This document shows, one piece after another, positions 17,382-26,521 of a stretch of DNA of 64,000 nucleotides (within the stretch, counting starts at the first letter, position 1; the number at the start of each line of letters is the position of its first letter). The stretch is from positions 372,001 through 436,000 of the forward strand of contig NZ_NPDM01000002.1 of the NCBI RefSeq assembly GCF_002812085.1. Reading direction: 5' to 3'. This stretch comes from Leptospira levettii (GTDB lineage Bacteria > Spirochaetota > Leptospiria > Leptospirales > Leptospiraceae). The translations under genes were made by a program, and so were the position numbers. Under the pieces are notes generated by a model. The model made no database searches and had not been told where the DNA came from. It was given only the letters and a program-made list of their open reading frames with translations.

Positions 17382-19277
17382 TCAATTTGTAGATGATTTC
17401 AACTTATGGTAAATCGACACAACTTCCTTAGCACGTTCAGGACGTTTTGATTTTTGGTACAATTTGATTAGGACTTTTAATACAGGTAAAACATCTGGTT
17501 TTCGACTATAAAGTCTCTCTGCTAAATCGATGGCTTCTTCTATCATACCGGCTTTCGCATATTGAATGACACCATTCCAAATCATCTGTAAACCTGATGG
17601 ATGGACATTCGAAAAAGATTCTGCAGCATGTCCCGCCAAGGCAAACTTACCTAATTTACGATACAATTGGTACAATACTTTCCAAAATAAGGGATTTTCA
17701 TTTTCAATCTCTAACTCTCCCTCTAAAACATGTAATGCTTCTACATTTTGGTTTTTCTCTACCAAATGGATGCTTTTGTCGATTGATTCGGATCGAAAAT
17801 TCCTTCTCGGGGGTTCCATTGGTTGGAATTTGATGCTAAGAAAGGACAAATCATCTGTTAACTCACCAATCGATTGTAATCTGAATCCCAATGCAATGAC
17901 GTCTGCTTTCGTTTCTTCCACTTGTTTTAAGATAGAGGTATGATCAAAATTGATGACTCGTTTTTGGGATGCATCCAAACCCAAATCCAAATCATCTCTG
18001 CCATCACTTCCTAAAATGATAGTGTCTCCTGGTCGAATCCAACAGGTTTCAATCTTTGCTCTCTCCGTTTGCATCCCTAATTTAAAATTTGTGGCTTGTT
18101 CGGAAAGGAACTGTGCTTTTCCCTCTCGGTATCGTATCGGAAAAGGATGTTCTGCATTGATATAGTACATATATCCATTTTTTTCATCAACAAGTCCAAA
18201 AAGTAAGGACATTGACATTGATCCATCAAACCCTTCAAAAACATTATTCAAATCATTGAGTGCTGTGTGTAACCAACGTTCGGGATAGTAAGTGGATAAC
18301 ACCCCTTCTCGATTCGTTCGTTCGATGAAAGCACGAAAGGCTGTTCCAAATACTAAGACCCCACCTGCTCCTTGCATGGATTTCCCCATCGCATCCCCGT
18401 TCGCAAACACACAATAACTACGCCCTCGTAAAACAATTTGGTCAGTAACACAAATATCCCCTCCCAATTCATACTCTCGGTCCTTAAAATGGAAAGATTT
18501 CTTCTGTTTGACATAGGATAAAAAAGACACTGATTTAGAGTGATTGCGAATCCCTGAGAGTGGACGTGTGAGAAGTGAAGTGAGATAATAGTCACCGTCT
18601 TGTTGTGACTTCAATCGACTTACTTCCAAAATCGCATCTTCATAAGAACGATTCAGTGTGCGTAACATGAGTCCTAACAATAATAAAACAGAAACTGCTG
18701 TGATGAGGAAATCCTCACTCCTTGCTTTTAAAGAAGAATAATCGGAAAACCATTCAGGAAATCCATCTTGGATTTCACTGATCACAAACAAGAGTGAAAC
18801 AAAAAAAAGGATCGCAACACTATCCCATTTTTTGCCGAGAATTAACATATTCAGAACAAGGATAGGAGCAAGTAACATCACATTGGCACTGACGATTCCA
18901 CCGCTGTATTTAATTTGTAAACAGGCAGTGAGAGAACTGATGATGAAAGTGGGGACAATTAAAATTTGAAAGTAACGTTTCACCCGAGACAAATAATAAA
19001 ATAAAATGGTAAAACCAAATGCTGCCCATAAAGCAAGTAATCCTCCCATTTCAAATCCTTCTCGGAAAAACTCAGATCCAAGTCCAACTAACATGGCTAT
19101 GAGTCCCGCAAACAATGTGCCATTCAAAATCCGGTGGCGCATCACAAATAGGTCAGTAGGACCAAGGACATTCACGATCCAAACGGACAACGTTCGTTTG
19201 CAGAAAGAAAGGACTAATGGGAAATACGCATGTTTCATCTCTTCAAAACCTGGTGTAGTTTGCAATTTTACCGACAT
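17382..19277 (-). CDS. Membrane PP2C/SpoIIE-family serine phosphatase with TPR-like tail
   Basis: Probable regulator that dephosphorylates an anti-sigma-factor antagonist or similar partner. The N-terminal 220 residues have about six hydrophobic segments (for example LFAGLIAMLVGLG, LALWAAFGFTILFYYL, LLAPILVLNMLIL, ILFFVSLLFVI, VSVLLLLGLMLRTL). The phosphatase domain (about 230-480) has metal-site residues ELGGDICV, FANGDAMGKSMQGAGG, ILGSDGRDDLD and LTDDLSFLSIKF, so the catalytic Asp residues are present. The last 130 residues are helical pairs like TPR repeats (ALAGHAAESFSNVHP, MIEEAIDLAERLYSRKP). The ATG at 19277 directly abuts a TTGTCGA half-site, and no ribosome site is visible. An ATG 13 codons later is an alternative start. 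It is divergent from the class II aldolase gene. Confidence 0.86.
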   Translation of the reverse strand: MSVKLQTTPGFEEMKHAYFPLVLSFCKRTLSVWIVNVLGPTDLFVMRHRILNGTLFAGLIAMLVGLGSEFFREGFEMGGLLALWAAFGFTILFYYLSRVKRYFQILIVPTFIISSLTACLQIKYSGGIVSANVMLLAPILVLNMLILGKKWDSVAILFFVSLLFVISEIQDGFPEWFSDYSSLKARSEDFLITAVSVLLLLGLMLRTLNRSYEDAILEVSRLKSQQDGDYYLTSLLTRPLSGIRNHSKSVSFLSYVKQKKSFHFKDREYELGGDICVTDQIVLRGRSYCVFANGDAMGKSMQGAGGVLVFGTAFRAFIERTNREGVLSTYYPERWLHTALNDLNNVFEGFDGSMSMSLLFGLVDEKNGYMYYINAEHPFPIRYREGKAQFLSEQATNFKLGMQTERAKIETCWIRPGDTIILGSDGRDDLDLGLDASQKRVINFDHTSILKQVEETKADVIALGFRLQSIGELTDDLSFLSIKFQPMEPPRRNFRSESIDKSIHLVEKNQNVEALHVLEGELEIENENPLFWKVLYQLYRKLGKFALAGHAAESFSNVHPSGLQMIWNGVIQYAKAGMIEEAIDLAERLYSRKPDVLPVLKVLIKLYQKSKRPERAKEVVSIYHKLKSSTN

Positions 19278-19365
19278 TTGTCGATAAATTAAATGACAAA
19301 AAGGAACTCAAAACAGTGGACGAATCGACAAACGGGAGTATTTTTTAGTCGACAATTGTCGACTA
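19278..19365. promoter_or_regulatory. Palindromic operator cluster with four TTGTCGA half-sites
   Basis: TAGTCGACAATTGTCGACTA at 19346-19365 is a perfect 20-base palindrome containing TCGACAA (19349-19355) and TTGTCGA (19356-19362). Two further half-sites lie at 19278-19284 (TTGTCGA, next to the phosphatase start codon) and 19325-19331 (TCGACAA). The cluster fills the 115-base gap between divergent genes and is well placed to control both. The binding protein is unknown. Confidence 0.7.
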
Positions 19366-19396
19366 TTGTTCATCTTAGGAAAGGAAGGAAAATTTG

Positions 19397-20065
19397 ATGA
19401 CCCTCGACCCAAAAAAAACTAAATCCATCCAAAAAGAGATGATAACCGCCTGTATTCAGTTAGCTGATCTTGGTTTTTTGGCTGGGATCGGTGGTAATTT
19501 AGCTGTACGTGTGGATGAAACCTATATGGTTGTCACACCTTCTGCGAGTGATTATTACACAATGAAACCGGAAGACCTTTGTGTTTTACGCATTGATAAC
19601 TTACAGATGGTAGAAGGGACAAAACAACCGACAACCGAAAGTGGTATCCATGCTAGTTTTTTTAAGAAACGACCAAACATCAATGTGAGTTTACACACGC
19701 ACCAACCCCTAGCAAGCGCCATTACATTACTTGGGAAAGATTTAGAATTGAGAGAGAAAGAAACAACAGAACGACTAGGGGATCGATTGATCATGGTTTC
19801 CTATGCTCCTTCTGGAACCTCCTTTTTAGTACGAGCCTTTCAATCAAAAATTTCAGACAAATCAAATGGATACTTACTCAAAAATCATGGAATTGTCTGC
19901 GGAGCAAAGGATTTAAAATCAGCTATCCGATCTGCTTCGCTGATTGAAAAAGAAGCTTCTGAATTTTTACGACATTCCATTCAAAATCAACAAAATCAAA
20001 ATCGGCTTTCGTCACGAGTACTCAAACAAATCAATACGATATTCTTAAGTGCACGACATACTTAA
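19397..20065 (+). CDS. Class II aldolase/adducin family protein
   Basis: Zn-dependent enzyme of the fuculose-phosphate aldolase or methylthioribulose-phosphate dehydratase superfamily. Visible features are GIGGNLAVRV, the phosphate-loop-like TPSASDYYTM, the catalytic Glu in TTESGIHASFF, the metal ligands in SLHTHQPLA (HxH) and the third His in LLKNHGIVCGA. At 222 residues it is a normal single-domain member. Substrate cannot be assigned; MtnB, FucA and RhaD share these motifs. A TTG at 19394 directly precedes the chosen ATG, with AGGAAGGAA upstream. It is followed by a related but metal-less gene 18 bases downstream, and preceded by the palindromic operator. Confidence 0.83.
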   Translation: MTLDPKKTKSIQKEMITACIQLADLGFLAGIGGNLAVRVDETYMVVTPSASDYYTMKPEDLCVLRIDNLQMVEGTKQPTTESGIHASFFKKRPNINVSLHTHQPLASAITLLGKDLELREKETTERLGDRLIMVSYAPSGTSFLVRAFQSKISDKSNGYLLKNHGIVCGAKDLKSAIRSASLIEKEASEFLRHSIQNQQNQNRLSSRVLKQINTIFLSARHT

Positions 20066-20083
20066 GAAACAATAGGAATCATC

Positions 20084-20815
20084 ATGATCCAATTAGCTAA
20101 AAAAACAAATCGGGTGAAAAAAAATCAATCTCCAGACGAATTGGAGTTACTTGACCTATGGAACCGATTGGAATCAAAGGGTTTGTTCCAAAACCTAACA
20201 GCAAGTTTGTCCTTTTTATTGCCTGGTGAAGGTAAAATGATCCTAATGGTGAAAGGGGAAGGAAAAAAGAAACAACCGCTTGTCGGAATTTATCATCTAG
20301 AAAATCCAAATACAATGTTAAGTGGAGATGATTCATTACCCAATCTCCCATCCTTAATTCGTTTCCATGTTGACCTTTATAAAATTCGCCCTGATGTAGG
20401 AGCGATTGTGAGATTCATTCCCCCTTGGAGTTCTCATTTACATGAGATCGACCACCCTCTTCCTCTGGTTTTTGACGAACAATGCCGGCAATTAGGGGCA
20501 CCAGTTTTACAATTGCCAATCGATCTAAATGGAAATTTACTACCAAGTCCAACGCTAACTTCCGGTGCCAACGGATTTCTGTTAGGTGAAGAAGTGATCA
20601 TCACGAGTGTGACTCGTGAGAAGGCTATTTATAATTGTGAATTGATCGAAAAATGTGCCAAAGCATACCTATTAGCCATTGCCACTGGGGGCAAGGTAAA
20701 ACAAATTCCATGGTTTGTCCGTTTCATTGCAAAAAGTCGGTTATTAAAAGATGAAAAAAAAGCGATGGAATTTTACAAACGTGGAGAAAGGCCAACTGGT
20801 TTCAAAGCCTACTAA
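20084..20815 (+). CDS. Degenerate class II aldolase-like protein
   Basis: A 243-residue protein that follows the same order of strands and helices as its upstream neighbour: LESKGLFQNLTASLSFLLPG, LIRFHVDLYKIRPDVGAIVRF, LVFDEQCRQLGAPV, GANGFLLGEEVIITSVT and AIYNCELIEKCAKAYLLA. The metal ligands are gone: the HxH site is replaced by VRFIPPWSSH and the NHG of the third ligand by ANG. It therefore cannot carry out the Zn-dependent reaction and may instead assemble with, or regulate, the active sister. The C-terminal 35 residues are basic. AGGA is about 7 bases before the ATG. It is probably co-transcribed with 19397-20065. Confidence 0.72.
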   Translation: MIQLAKKTNRVKKNQSPDELELLDLWNRLESKGLFQNLTASLSFLLPGEGKMILMVKGEGKKKQPLVGIYHLENPNTMLSGDDSLPNLPSLIRFHVDLYKIRPDVGAIVRFIPPWSSHLHEIDHPLPLVFDEQCRQLGAPVLQLPIDLNGNLLPSPTLTSGANGFLLGEEVIITSVTREKAIYNCELIEKCAKAYLLAIATGGKVKQIPWFVRFIAKSRLLKDEKKAMEFYKRGERPTGFKAY

Positions 20816-20874
20816 CAATTGGAACGTCGGGGTATAAAATCAATTCAGCTTTGTTTTATTGATTTAAAATAGGT

Positions 20875-21882
20875 TCAATTTTTTAATTTCTCTATTTCTT
20901 CTGGCCATTCTGCTTTGATTTCTAAAACTTTAGGTAACACCTTTAAGAACTCTTTTACCAATTGAGGATCAAAGTGAGTTCCAGCTTCTTTTTGTAAAAA
21001 CGACAATGCATCCTCGACTTCCCATGCTTTTTTGTAGGGTCTTACTGTTGTTAAAGCGTCAAAAACATCGGCAATTGCAATGATCCTTCCTTCTAGTGGG
21101 ATATTTTCCCCTTTTAATTGGTAAGGGTATCCAGTCCCATCAAATTTTTCATGGTGAGTGAGTGCTATGGATTTTGCTAATTTTAACAAACTGGAATGAT
21201 GGTCTCCTATGATTTCTGCTCCAATTTGCGGATGCCGTTTCATAATCTGCCATTCTTCTTCCGTGAGTTTTCCTGGTTTTTGGATGATGGAATCTGGGAT
21301 CCCAATTTTTCCAACATCATGCATAGGTGCTGCATTCAGAATTTCTTCTGCACCTTCTTCACTGTATCCGATGGCAAGAGCCAGAGTTTTGGAATAGTGG
21401 CTCATACGAATGACGTGCATCCCCGTTTCATTGTCTTTATATTCTGAAGCCATACCCAATCTTTGGATGATTTGTAATCTAGTAATTTTCACTTCTTCAC
21501 TATCCACGAGCGACAAATGTGTTTTGACTCTCGCTTTGACAATAGAAGGACTTACTGGTTTTGTAATATAATCAACAGCACCTAATTTAAATCCTTTTTC
21601 TTCATCTCCTACGTCAGTGAGAGCCGTAACAAAAATCACAGGAATGTATTTGGTACTTGGGTTTTCTTTTAACCTTTGGATGAGTTCATAACCTGTGACT
21701 TCAGGCATCATTACATCCAAAAGAATTAAATCAGGACTTTCGCGATTGGCAAGTTCCCAACCTTTCTCTGCATCCTTGGCAAAAAATAGGATATAATCAT
21801 TTTTAAGAATTTCGTTTAAAATTTGCAAATTGGTAGGTTCATCATCAATGATTAGGACCTTTGCTTTTGTATTCTGTATCAT
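20875..21882 (-). CDS. Response regulator with HD-GYP phosphodiesterase domain
   Basis: Receiver domain (about 6-125) with acidic pocket IIDDEP, phospho-acceptor Asp in LILLDVMMPEVTGYEL, and VTALTD and Lys in YITKPVSP. The HD-GYP domain (about 150-330) carries complete signatures: GMHVIRMSHYSKTLA, PMHDVGKIGIPD, MKRHPQIG, LTHHEKFDGTGYPY and IADVFDALTTVRPYK. Such enzymes hydrolyse cyclic di-GMP on phosphorylation. Its ATG is on the base after the stop of the upstream hybrid kinase (21883), so the two are translationally coupled and form a likely cognate pair. Confidence 0.93.
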   Translation of the reverse strand: MIQNTKAKVLIIDDEPTNLQILNEILKNDYILFFAKDAEKGWELANRESPDLILLDVMMPEVTGYELIQRLKENPSTKYIPVIFVTALTDVGDEEKGFKLGAVDYITKPVSPSIVKARVKTHLSLVDSEEVKITRLQIIQRLGMASEYKDNETGMHVIRMSHYSKTLALAIGYSEEGAEEILNAAPMHDVGKIGIPDSIIQKPGKLTEEEWQIMKRHPQIGAEIIGDHHSSLLKLAKSIALTHHEKFDGTGYPYQLKGENIPLEGRIIAIADVFDALTTVRPYKKAWEVEDALSFLQKEAGTHFDPQLVKEFLKVLPKVLEIKAEWPEEIEKLKN

Positions 21883-24800
21883 CTATCGATCTCCTAATTG
21901 TTGTTCCAGTTTTTTCAAACTTTGTATGGATGTTTCAAAATCAAATTGTTCAATGGATTTTGTAATCGAGTGAATCTCTGTTAGAAATGAAGGTAACGAT
22001 AGTACCTTCACGAGTTCCTGCCAATCAGTTGGGTTGAGATTTCCTTTTTCGAATGAGAGGATTAGGTTTTGAATCAATTGGATGGCTTTTTTGGCATCTA
22101 AAGGATCCAAAGTTTTATTCTCATTAAGATCGGATTGTGGCTCCGTTTCCCCATTGTCTTGGGATAAAATACCTAGAAGGTTTTGGAACTCCGTTTGGAC
22201 CAAATTCCATAAGGTATGGAACTCAGATTCAGCATGAGATTCGTTTTCCCAACCTTTTAGAATTTGTAAGACTGATTTGATACCCAAATTTGAAGTGACT
22301 CCTTTCCATTTATGGATCACTTCCGTGATTTGGTTTTGTGTAGTCATTTGATTTTGGAAATCGGGTATGGTTTTGACTTGTTCACGTAAATAATCTAGCA
22401 ACACATGTATGTATTTTGTTTTGGAACCATAAATTTTAATCCCTCGATCCCAATCAATTGGAGTTTGGAATGGATCTTCCAGTGTACTTTGATTTTGCAA
22501 AGGAGTTTGTTTCTCTATAGAACCGTCCGAAACTTGTTCTGTCTTGGGACCCCGACGTTTCAAAATCCATTTCGCAATTTCTTCGTAAAGTTCCTCTACA
22601 TCTATGGGTTTAGATACAAATCCATCCATTCCAGCAAGTCTTGCTTGTTCTTTGTCCTCTTCAAATACACTTGCAGAAAGGGCAATAATTGGAGTACGAT
22701 TTCGCAATTGAGTCGATTCAAACACACGCATTTGTTTTGTAGCTTCTAATCCATCCATCTCAGGCATCTGGATGTCCATTAGAACCAAATCAAAAAAATT
22801 TGTCTGAAACGCATTCAGTGCTTCTAAGCCATTATGAGTAACTTGCACCTTATGTCCGTTTGTTTCCATTAAGATTTGGATGAGTTCCACATTTTGTTTG
22901 ACGTCATCGGCAATGAGCACATTTAAATTGGGAAGGGAATGAAATTCTTTGTTTTGGATGAGAGTTTCTAAATTCCCTTTTTTCAATGGTAAACTGAAAT
23001 AAAAATCACTCCCCTCTCCCATTTTACTTTCTACCCAAATTTTCCCACCCATCAGCTCCACCAATTGTTTGGAAATGGTTGTACCAAGGCCTGTTCCTCC
23101 GAATCGGCGACTCATCGAAACATCAGCTTGTGTGAATGGTTCAAAAATTTTTTCGAGTCTATCTTCTGCAATGCCAATCCCTGTATCATGGATATGAAAC
23201 AACACCTGATTTTCGTTTGGTGTGACTGAGAGATGGATATTCCCTTCTTTTGTAAATTTAATCGCATTGCCAATTAAATTAGTTAAGATTTGCCGAATCC
23301 GAAGATTATCCCCCTTATAATAATCTTCCAATGAATCTGAATAAAATGTAGTAAATGGTAATCCCTTTTTCTTTGCCTCCATGGCAAATGTTGAGGATAC
23401 TTGGTCGATGAGAGAGAGTAAAGAAAAGTCAAAAATTTCTAACTCGACTGAACCACGGTCAAGTTTTGCTGAATTCAATATATCATTTAACAGACGTAAT
23501 AGAGATTTTGCTGCATTTCGTATGGTTTCTAAATGTTTTTTTTGTGGATTGGGTAGAGAGTCCGCAAGTAAAACTTCTGTAAATCCGATGATGGCATTCA
23601 TAGGAGTACGAATTTCATGGCTCATATTCGCTAAAAAAGTTGTTTTGGTGATCGAAGCCATCTCTGCTTTTTCTTTTGATTCAATCAGAGCCTCTTCAAT
23701 CATTCGTCTGTCAGTATTATCGAGTATCACTCCATCCAAAAATTTTACTTCTTTGTTTTCATCGTAGACAAGACCACCATATTCCAAAACCCAACGAATG
23801 TCCCCACTCCTATGTAAAATTCGATAATTTAATACAAAAGTATCAGAAGTAGCAATTGCATTTTGAATCGTATTTGATACATGATCTTTGTCATCAGGAT
23901 GGATGATGTCCGAAAAATTACGAATACGATTTGGTTCTAAAAAATCACTCGCAGGATAACCAGATAAACTATAAATTGCATCACTTAAAAAAATAGAAGA
24001 CCAATATTCATCAACCAAACACCTATATACAACACCAGGAATGTTTTGGATAAATGATTTTAATTGTTCCTCATTGTCTTTTAAAGCATTTTCAATCATG
24101 ATTCTCTCTGAGATATCACTAATGAGTCCAACAAAAATATCGTCTTGTGGTAGTTTGGTGTGCCCGATTGCAAGTCGAATTGGAAACGTAGTTCCATCTT
24201 TACGAACTGCGATAGTTTCCCTACCAATGCCTATGATTTTTGCTTCACCTGTATTCAGATAATTGGATAAGTATCCATCATGTTCTTCTCGAAAAGGGCT
24301 TGGCATCAAAATTTTTACATTTTTTCCAATGATCTCCTTAGATGACCAACCAAACATTCGTTCTGCTGTTACATTAAATTCCTGAACAATGCCACGTGTA
24401 TCAATCATTACGATGGCATCAGCTGCCGTTTCAATGATTGCTCTAAGTCTAGATTCACTTTTGACTAAGTTTTGGAATAAATCCTTGTAGCTGATAAACG
24501 CGATTGTAACAACTGCAGAACCAATCACGAATAAACTTCCAAAACCTACTAAAAAGGCTAAAAACAATTGGTCATTTGTAGAACCTTCTACACTGGTTCC
24601 AATCGGTACAACAAAACGAGCAGCTGCCATACCTGTGTAATGCATTCCAGAAATTGCAGAACCCATAACAATTCCGCTAACTAATGTTAAGTAAATACTT
24701 CTAATCTTTAGGTTAGAGTTTTTTAATCGGAATTGAATGAAAATGGATAGAATCGAAAGTGCAATGGCAACAACGAGTGAAACCAAAAAAAGAATAGGAT

Positions 24801-25263
24801 CATACATCAATTTTGGTTTCATCTGCATAGCAGACATCCCCATGTAATGCATAAATCCAATGCCAACACCCACAAGAATCCCGACAGATACCAATTCAAA
24901 TTTCGAGATTTGTTTTTTGCTGAGGGTCTGCAGAGCAAAGAAGGAAGCAATAAAACTAGGAAGGATGGATAATGTTGTGATCACCTTATTATAGGTTACG
25001 GTAGTACATAACTCAAAGGAGATCATTCCGATGAAATGCATGGACCAAACAGCACCACCAAGAGATAAACTTGCCGTAAACAATATCGCAAATCGATAGA
25101 ATTGATTCCCTACTTCAGAGAATCGATGTAATAGGTATAAAGAAATCCAAGACGCAAGGATGGAAATGAAAATGGATAACAGTACAAACCACGGGTTGTA
25201 AGTTCCTTCGACAAAGTACACATTGGTGGGTGAGATGATGAAAAATTCCTGCAATAAATCCAT
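21883..25263 (-). CDS. MHYT-PAS hybrid histidine kinase with receiver and Hpt domains
   Basis: An 1126-residue sensor. A seven-helix MHYT membrane domain (about 20-260) has three motifs, MHFIGM, MHYMGMSAM and MHYTGMAAAR, thought to bind a diatomic gas through a metal. It is followed by two PAS/PAC domains (about 270-390 and 400-525), HisKA with phospho-His in MSHEIRTPMNAIIGF, HATPase with NLIGNAIKFTKEG, DTGIGI and GGTGLGTTIS, a receiver with Asp in LVLMDIQMPEMDG, and a C-terminal Hpt with EVIHKWKGVTSNLG. All catalytic residues are present, so an internal phosphorelay His-Asp-His can end on the downstream HD-GYP regulator (next base). It probably senses oxygen, nitric oxide or CO and tunes c-di-GMP. 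Confidence 0.93.
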   Translation of the reverse strand: MDLLQEFFIISPTNVYFVEGTYNPWFVLLSIFISILASWISLYLLHRFSEVGNQFYRFAILFTASLSLGGAVWSMHFIGMISFELCTTVTYNKVITTLSILPSFIASFFALQTLSKKQISKFELVSVGILVGVGIGFMHYMGMSAMQMKPKLMYDPILFLVSLVVAIALSILSIFIQFRLKNSNLKIRSIYLTLVSGIVMGSAISGMHYTGMAAARFVVPIGTSVEGSTNDQLFLAFLVGFGSLFVIGSAVVTIAFISYKDLFQNLVKSESRLRAIIETAADAIVMIDTRGIVQEFNVTAERMFGWSSKEIIGKNVKILMPSPFREEHDGYLSNYLNTGEAKIIGIGRETIAVRKDGTTFPIRLAIGHTKLPQDDIFVGLISDISERIMIENALKDNEEQLKSFIQNIPGVVYRCLVDEYWSSIFLSDAIYSLSGYPASDFLEPNRIRNFSDIIHPDDKDHVSNTIQNAIATSDTFVLNYRILHRSGDIRWVLEYGGLVYDENKEVKFLDGVILDNTDRRMIEEALIESKEKAEMASITKTTFLANMSHEIRTPMNAIIGFTEVLLADSLPNPQKKHLETIRNAAKSLLRLLNDILNSAKLDRGSVELEIFDFSLLSLIDQVSSTFAMEAKKKGLPFTTFYSDSLEDYYKGDNLRIRQILTNLIGNAIKFTKEGNIHLSVTPNENQVLFHIHDTGIGIAEDRLEKIFEPFTQADVSMSRRFGGTGLGTTISKQLVELMGGKIWVESKMGEGSDFYFSLPLKKGNLETLIQNKEFHSLPNLNVLIADDVKQNVELIQILMETNGHKVQVTHNGLEALNAFQTNFFDLVLMDIQMPEMDGLEATKQMRVFESTQLRNRTPIIALSASVFEEDKEQARLAGMDGFVSKPIDVEELYEEIAKWILKRRGPKTEQVSDGSIEKQTPLQNQSTLEDPFQTPIDWDRGIKIYGSKTKYIHVLLDYLREQVKTIPDFQNQMTTQNQITEVIHKWKGVTSNLGIKSVLQILKGWENESHAESEFHTLWNLVQTEFQNLLGILSQDNGETEPQSDLNENKTLDPLDAKKAIQLIQNLILSFEKGNLNPTDWQELVKVLSLPSFLTEIHSITKSIEQFDFETSIQSLKKLEQQLGDR

Positions 25264-25294
25264 ACGTAAATAAACAGTGGTTTAGAAAAAACGA

Positions 25295-25651
25295 ATGTTT
25301 CGTCCCCATTCTTTGACTCTCGATGGAGAGGGAAAGGAAGTATTTTGAATCATCAAATTTCAGTTTCCTCCTATCCGTACTATTCCTAAAAAAATCGATT
25401 GGAAACAGATCAAAAGTAATGAGATTCACTATGGAGACAAAACCTTTGCAAGTGTGAATCATGTCTTTTACCAACTGGAGATTCGAGTGAGACAAAACCT
25501 GTCCTTATCCCAATTTTCTCATTTTACTTTTAGATAAGCAGGAACATTAGAAGGAATGAATATCCTTTCCAAACGAAAACGACAAACCTTTCCTCTCTTA
25601 CGATTCAAAAAGTATACCGAACGGTTCACCATTCAACTAACATGGAAATAA
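25295..25651 (+). pseudogene. Possible gene remnant interrupted by two in-frame stops
   Basis: This 430-base gap between the kinase and the SDR holds no intact gene. One frame reads MFRPHSLTLDGEGKEVF, a TGA at 25346-25348, 62 open codons (starting IIKFQFPPIRTIPKK), a TAA at 25535-25537, then 37 codons ending RFTIQLTWK with TAA at 25649. Composition looks protein-like and the last residues resemble a beta-barrel end strand, but no family is recognised and chance cannot be excluded. Confidence 0.27.
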
Positions 25652-25691
25652 AATAGATTGCCATTCTCCTGATTCTTCACAACTTACGTTT

Positions 25692-26444
25692 ATGGATAAA
25701 AGTTTAGTTGGAAAAAATGCAATCGTAACAGGAGCGGCACTGGGAATCGGAAGGGAAACCTCTCTCCTACTTGCGAAAAGAGGAGCCAATGTCATTGTCT
25801 CCGATATCAAAGAAGAAGAAGGGAATCTTTTGGTAAACGAAATCCAAAGTTTTGGTGGGTCTGCATCCTTTGTATATTGTGATGTTAGTCGTGAAGAGGA
25901 TATTATCCAGTTAACCAATTACCTTCCAAACCAAAACAAACGGATCGATATCATGGTGAATAATGCTGGTATCGCCAATAAACCAACATTCATGCACAAA
26001 GTTTCAACGGAAGTTTGGAACCAATTGATTTTACTAGACCTAACGAGTGTATTTTGGTGCCAAAAGTATGCAACAAAATTGATGTTAGCCGACAAAAAAG
26101 GTGGTTCCATCATCAATGTGGCATCCATTGCAGGGCTTGGTGCCTCCCCTTCCCTTGGTCCCTATTGTGTCGCAAAAGCAGGTGTAATTGAACTATCGAC
26201 AACTGGTGCTTTGGAAGTTGCCAAGTATGGGATTCGGATCAATGCGGTCTGCCCTGGTTGGACAGAAACTGCTATCCTCGATGTGGCAGGAGAACGAGGA
26301 AAATCAGCGATGGAAAAAAACATTCCCATGGCTAGGCTTGGCAAACCATCGGAGGTAGCAAACTTGATTGTTTTTTTAGCATCAGAGGAATCGAGTTTTA
26401 TCACTGGATCCGTGTACCGAATTGATGGGGGGACTAGGAGTTAG
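25692..26444 (+). CDS. Short-chain dehydrogenase/reductase (SDR)
   Basis: NAD(P)-dependent oxidoreductase of the classical SDR family, 250 residues. The cofactor motif is TGAALGIG at residues 13-20. An Asp in VSDIKEEEG at the end of strand 2 suggests NAD(H) preference. NNAGIA is the structural motif, and the catalytic tetrad is visible as Asn in the helix, Ser in NVASIAGLGAS, Tyr and Lys in GPYCVAKAG. The C-terminus has the usual GSVYRIDGG. Substrate is unknown; relatives act on sugars, steroids and 3-oxoacyl groups. It is a single gene, followed by a structured intergenic element. Confidence 0.9.
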   Translation: MDKSLVGKNAIVTGAALGIGRETSLLLAKRGANVIVSDIKEEEGNLLVNEIQSFGGSASFVYCDVSREEDIIQLTNYLPNQNKRIDIMVNNAGIANKPTFMHKVSTEVWNQLILLDLTSVFWCQKYATKLMLADKKGGSIINVASIAGLGASPSLGPYCVAKAGVIELSTTGALEVAKYGIRINAVCPGWTETAILDVAGERGKSAMEKNIPMARLGKPSEVANLIVFLASEESSFITGSVYRIDGGTRS

Positions 26445-26464
26445 GTTTGGGAAAGGGATCTGCA

Positions 26465-26519
26465 GGGCTCGGTCTGACGAATGTCAGACGGGAGCGTTTA
26501 GCGCACCCCGAAGGAGCCC
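26465..26519. repeat. Three-way-junction structured element (REP-like or ncRNA)
   Basis: A closing stem GGGCTC (26465-26470) with GAGCCC (26514-26519); arm one GTCTGAC (26472-26478) with GTCAGAC (26483-26489) and loop GAAT; arm two GGG-A-GCG (26490-26496) with CGC-AC-CCC (26502-26509). All 55 bases are used. The segment is more GC-rich than its surroundings. It could be a repetitive extragenic palindrome or part of an RNA. Confidence 0.55.
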
Positions 26520-26521
26520 GG

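Noticed and set aside
20837..20865. AAATCAAT/ATTGATTT inverted repeat between the aldolase-like and HD-GYP genes.
   Set aside because: Too AT-rich and without a T-run; a weak two-way terminator is possible but not supported well enough to list.
25115..25495. Minus-strand frame of 126 codons extending the hybrid kinase upstream.
   Set aside because: It overlaps the kinase N-terminus in a different frame and has no recognisable domain.
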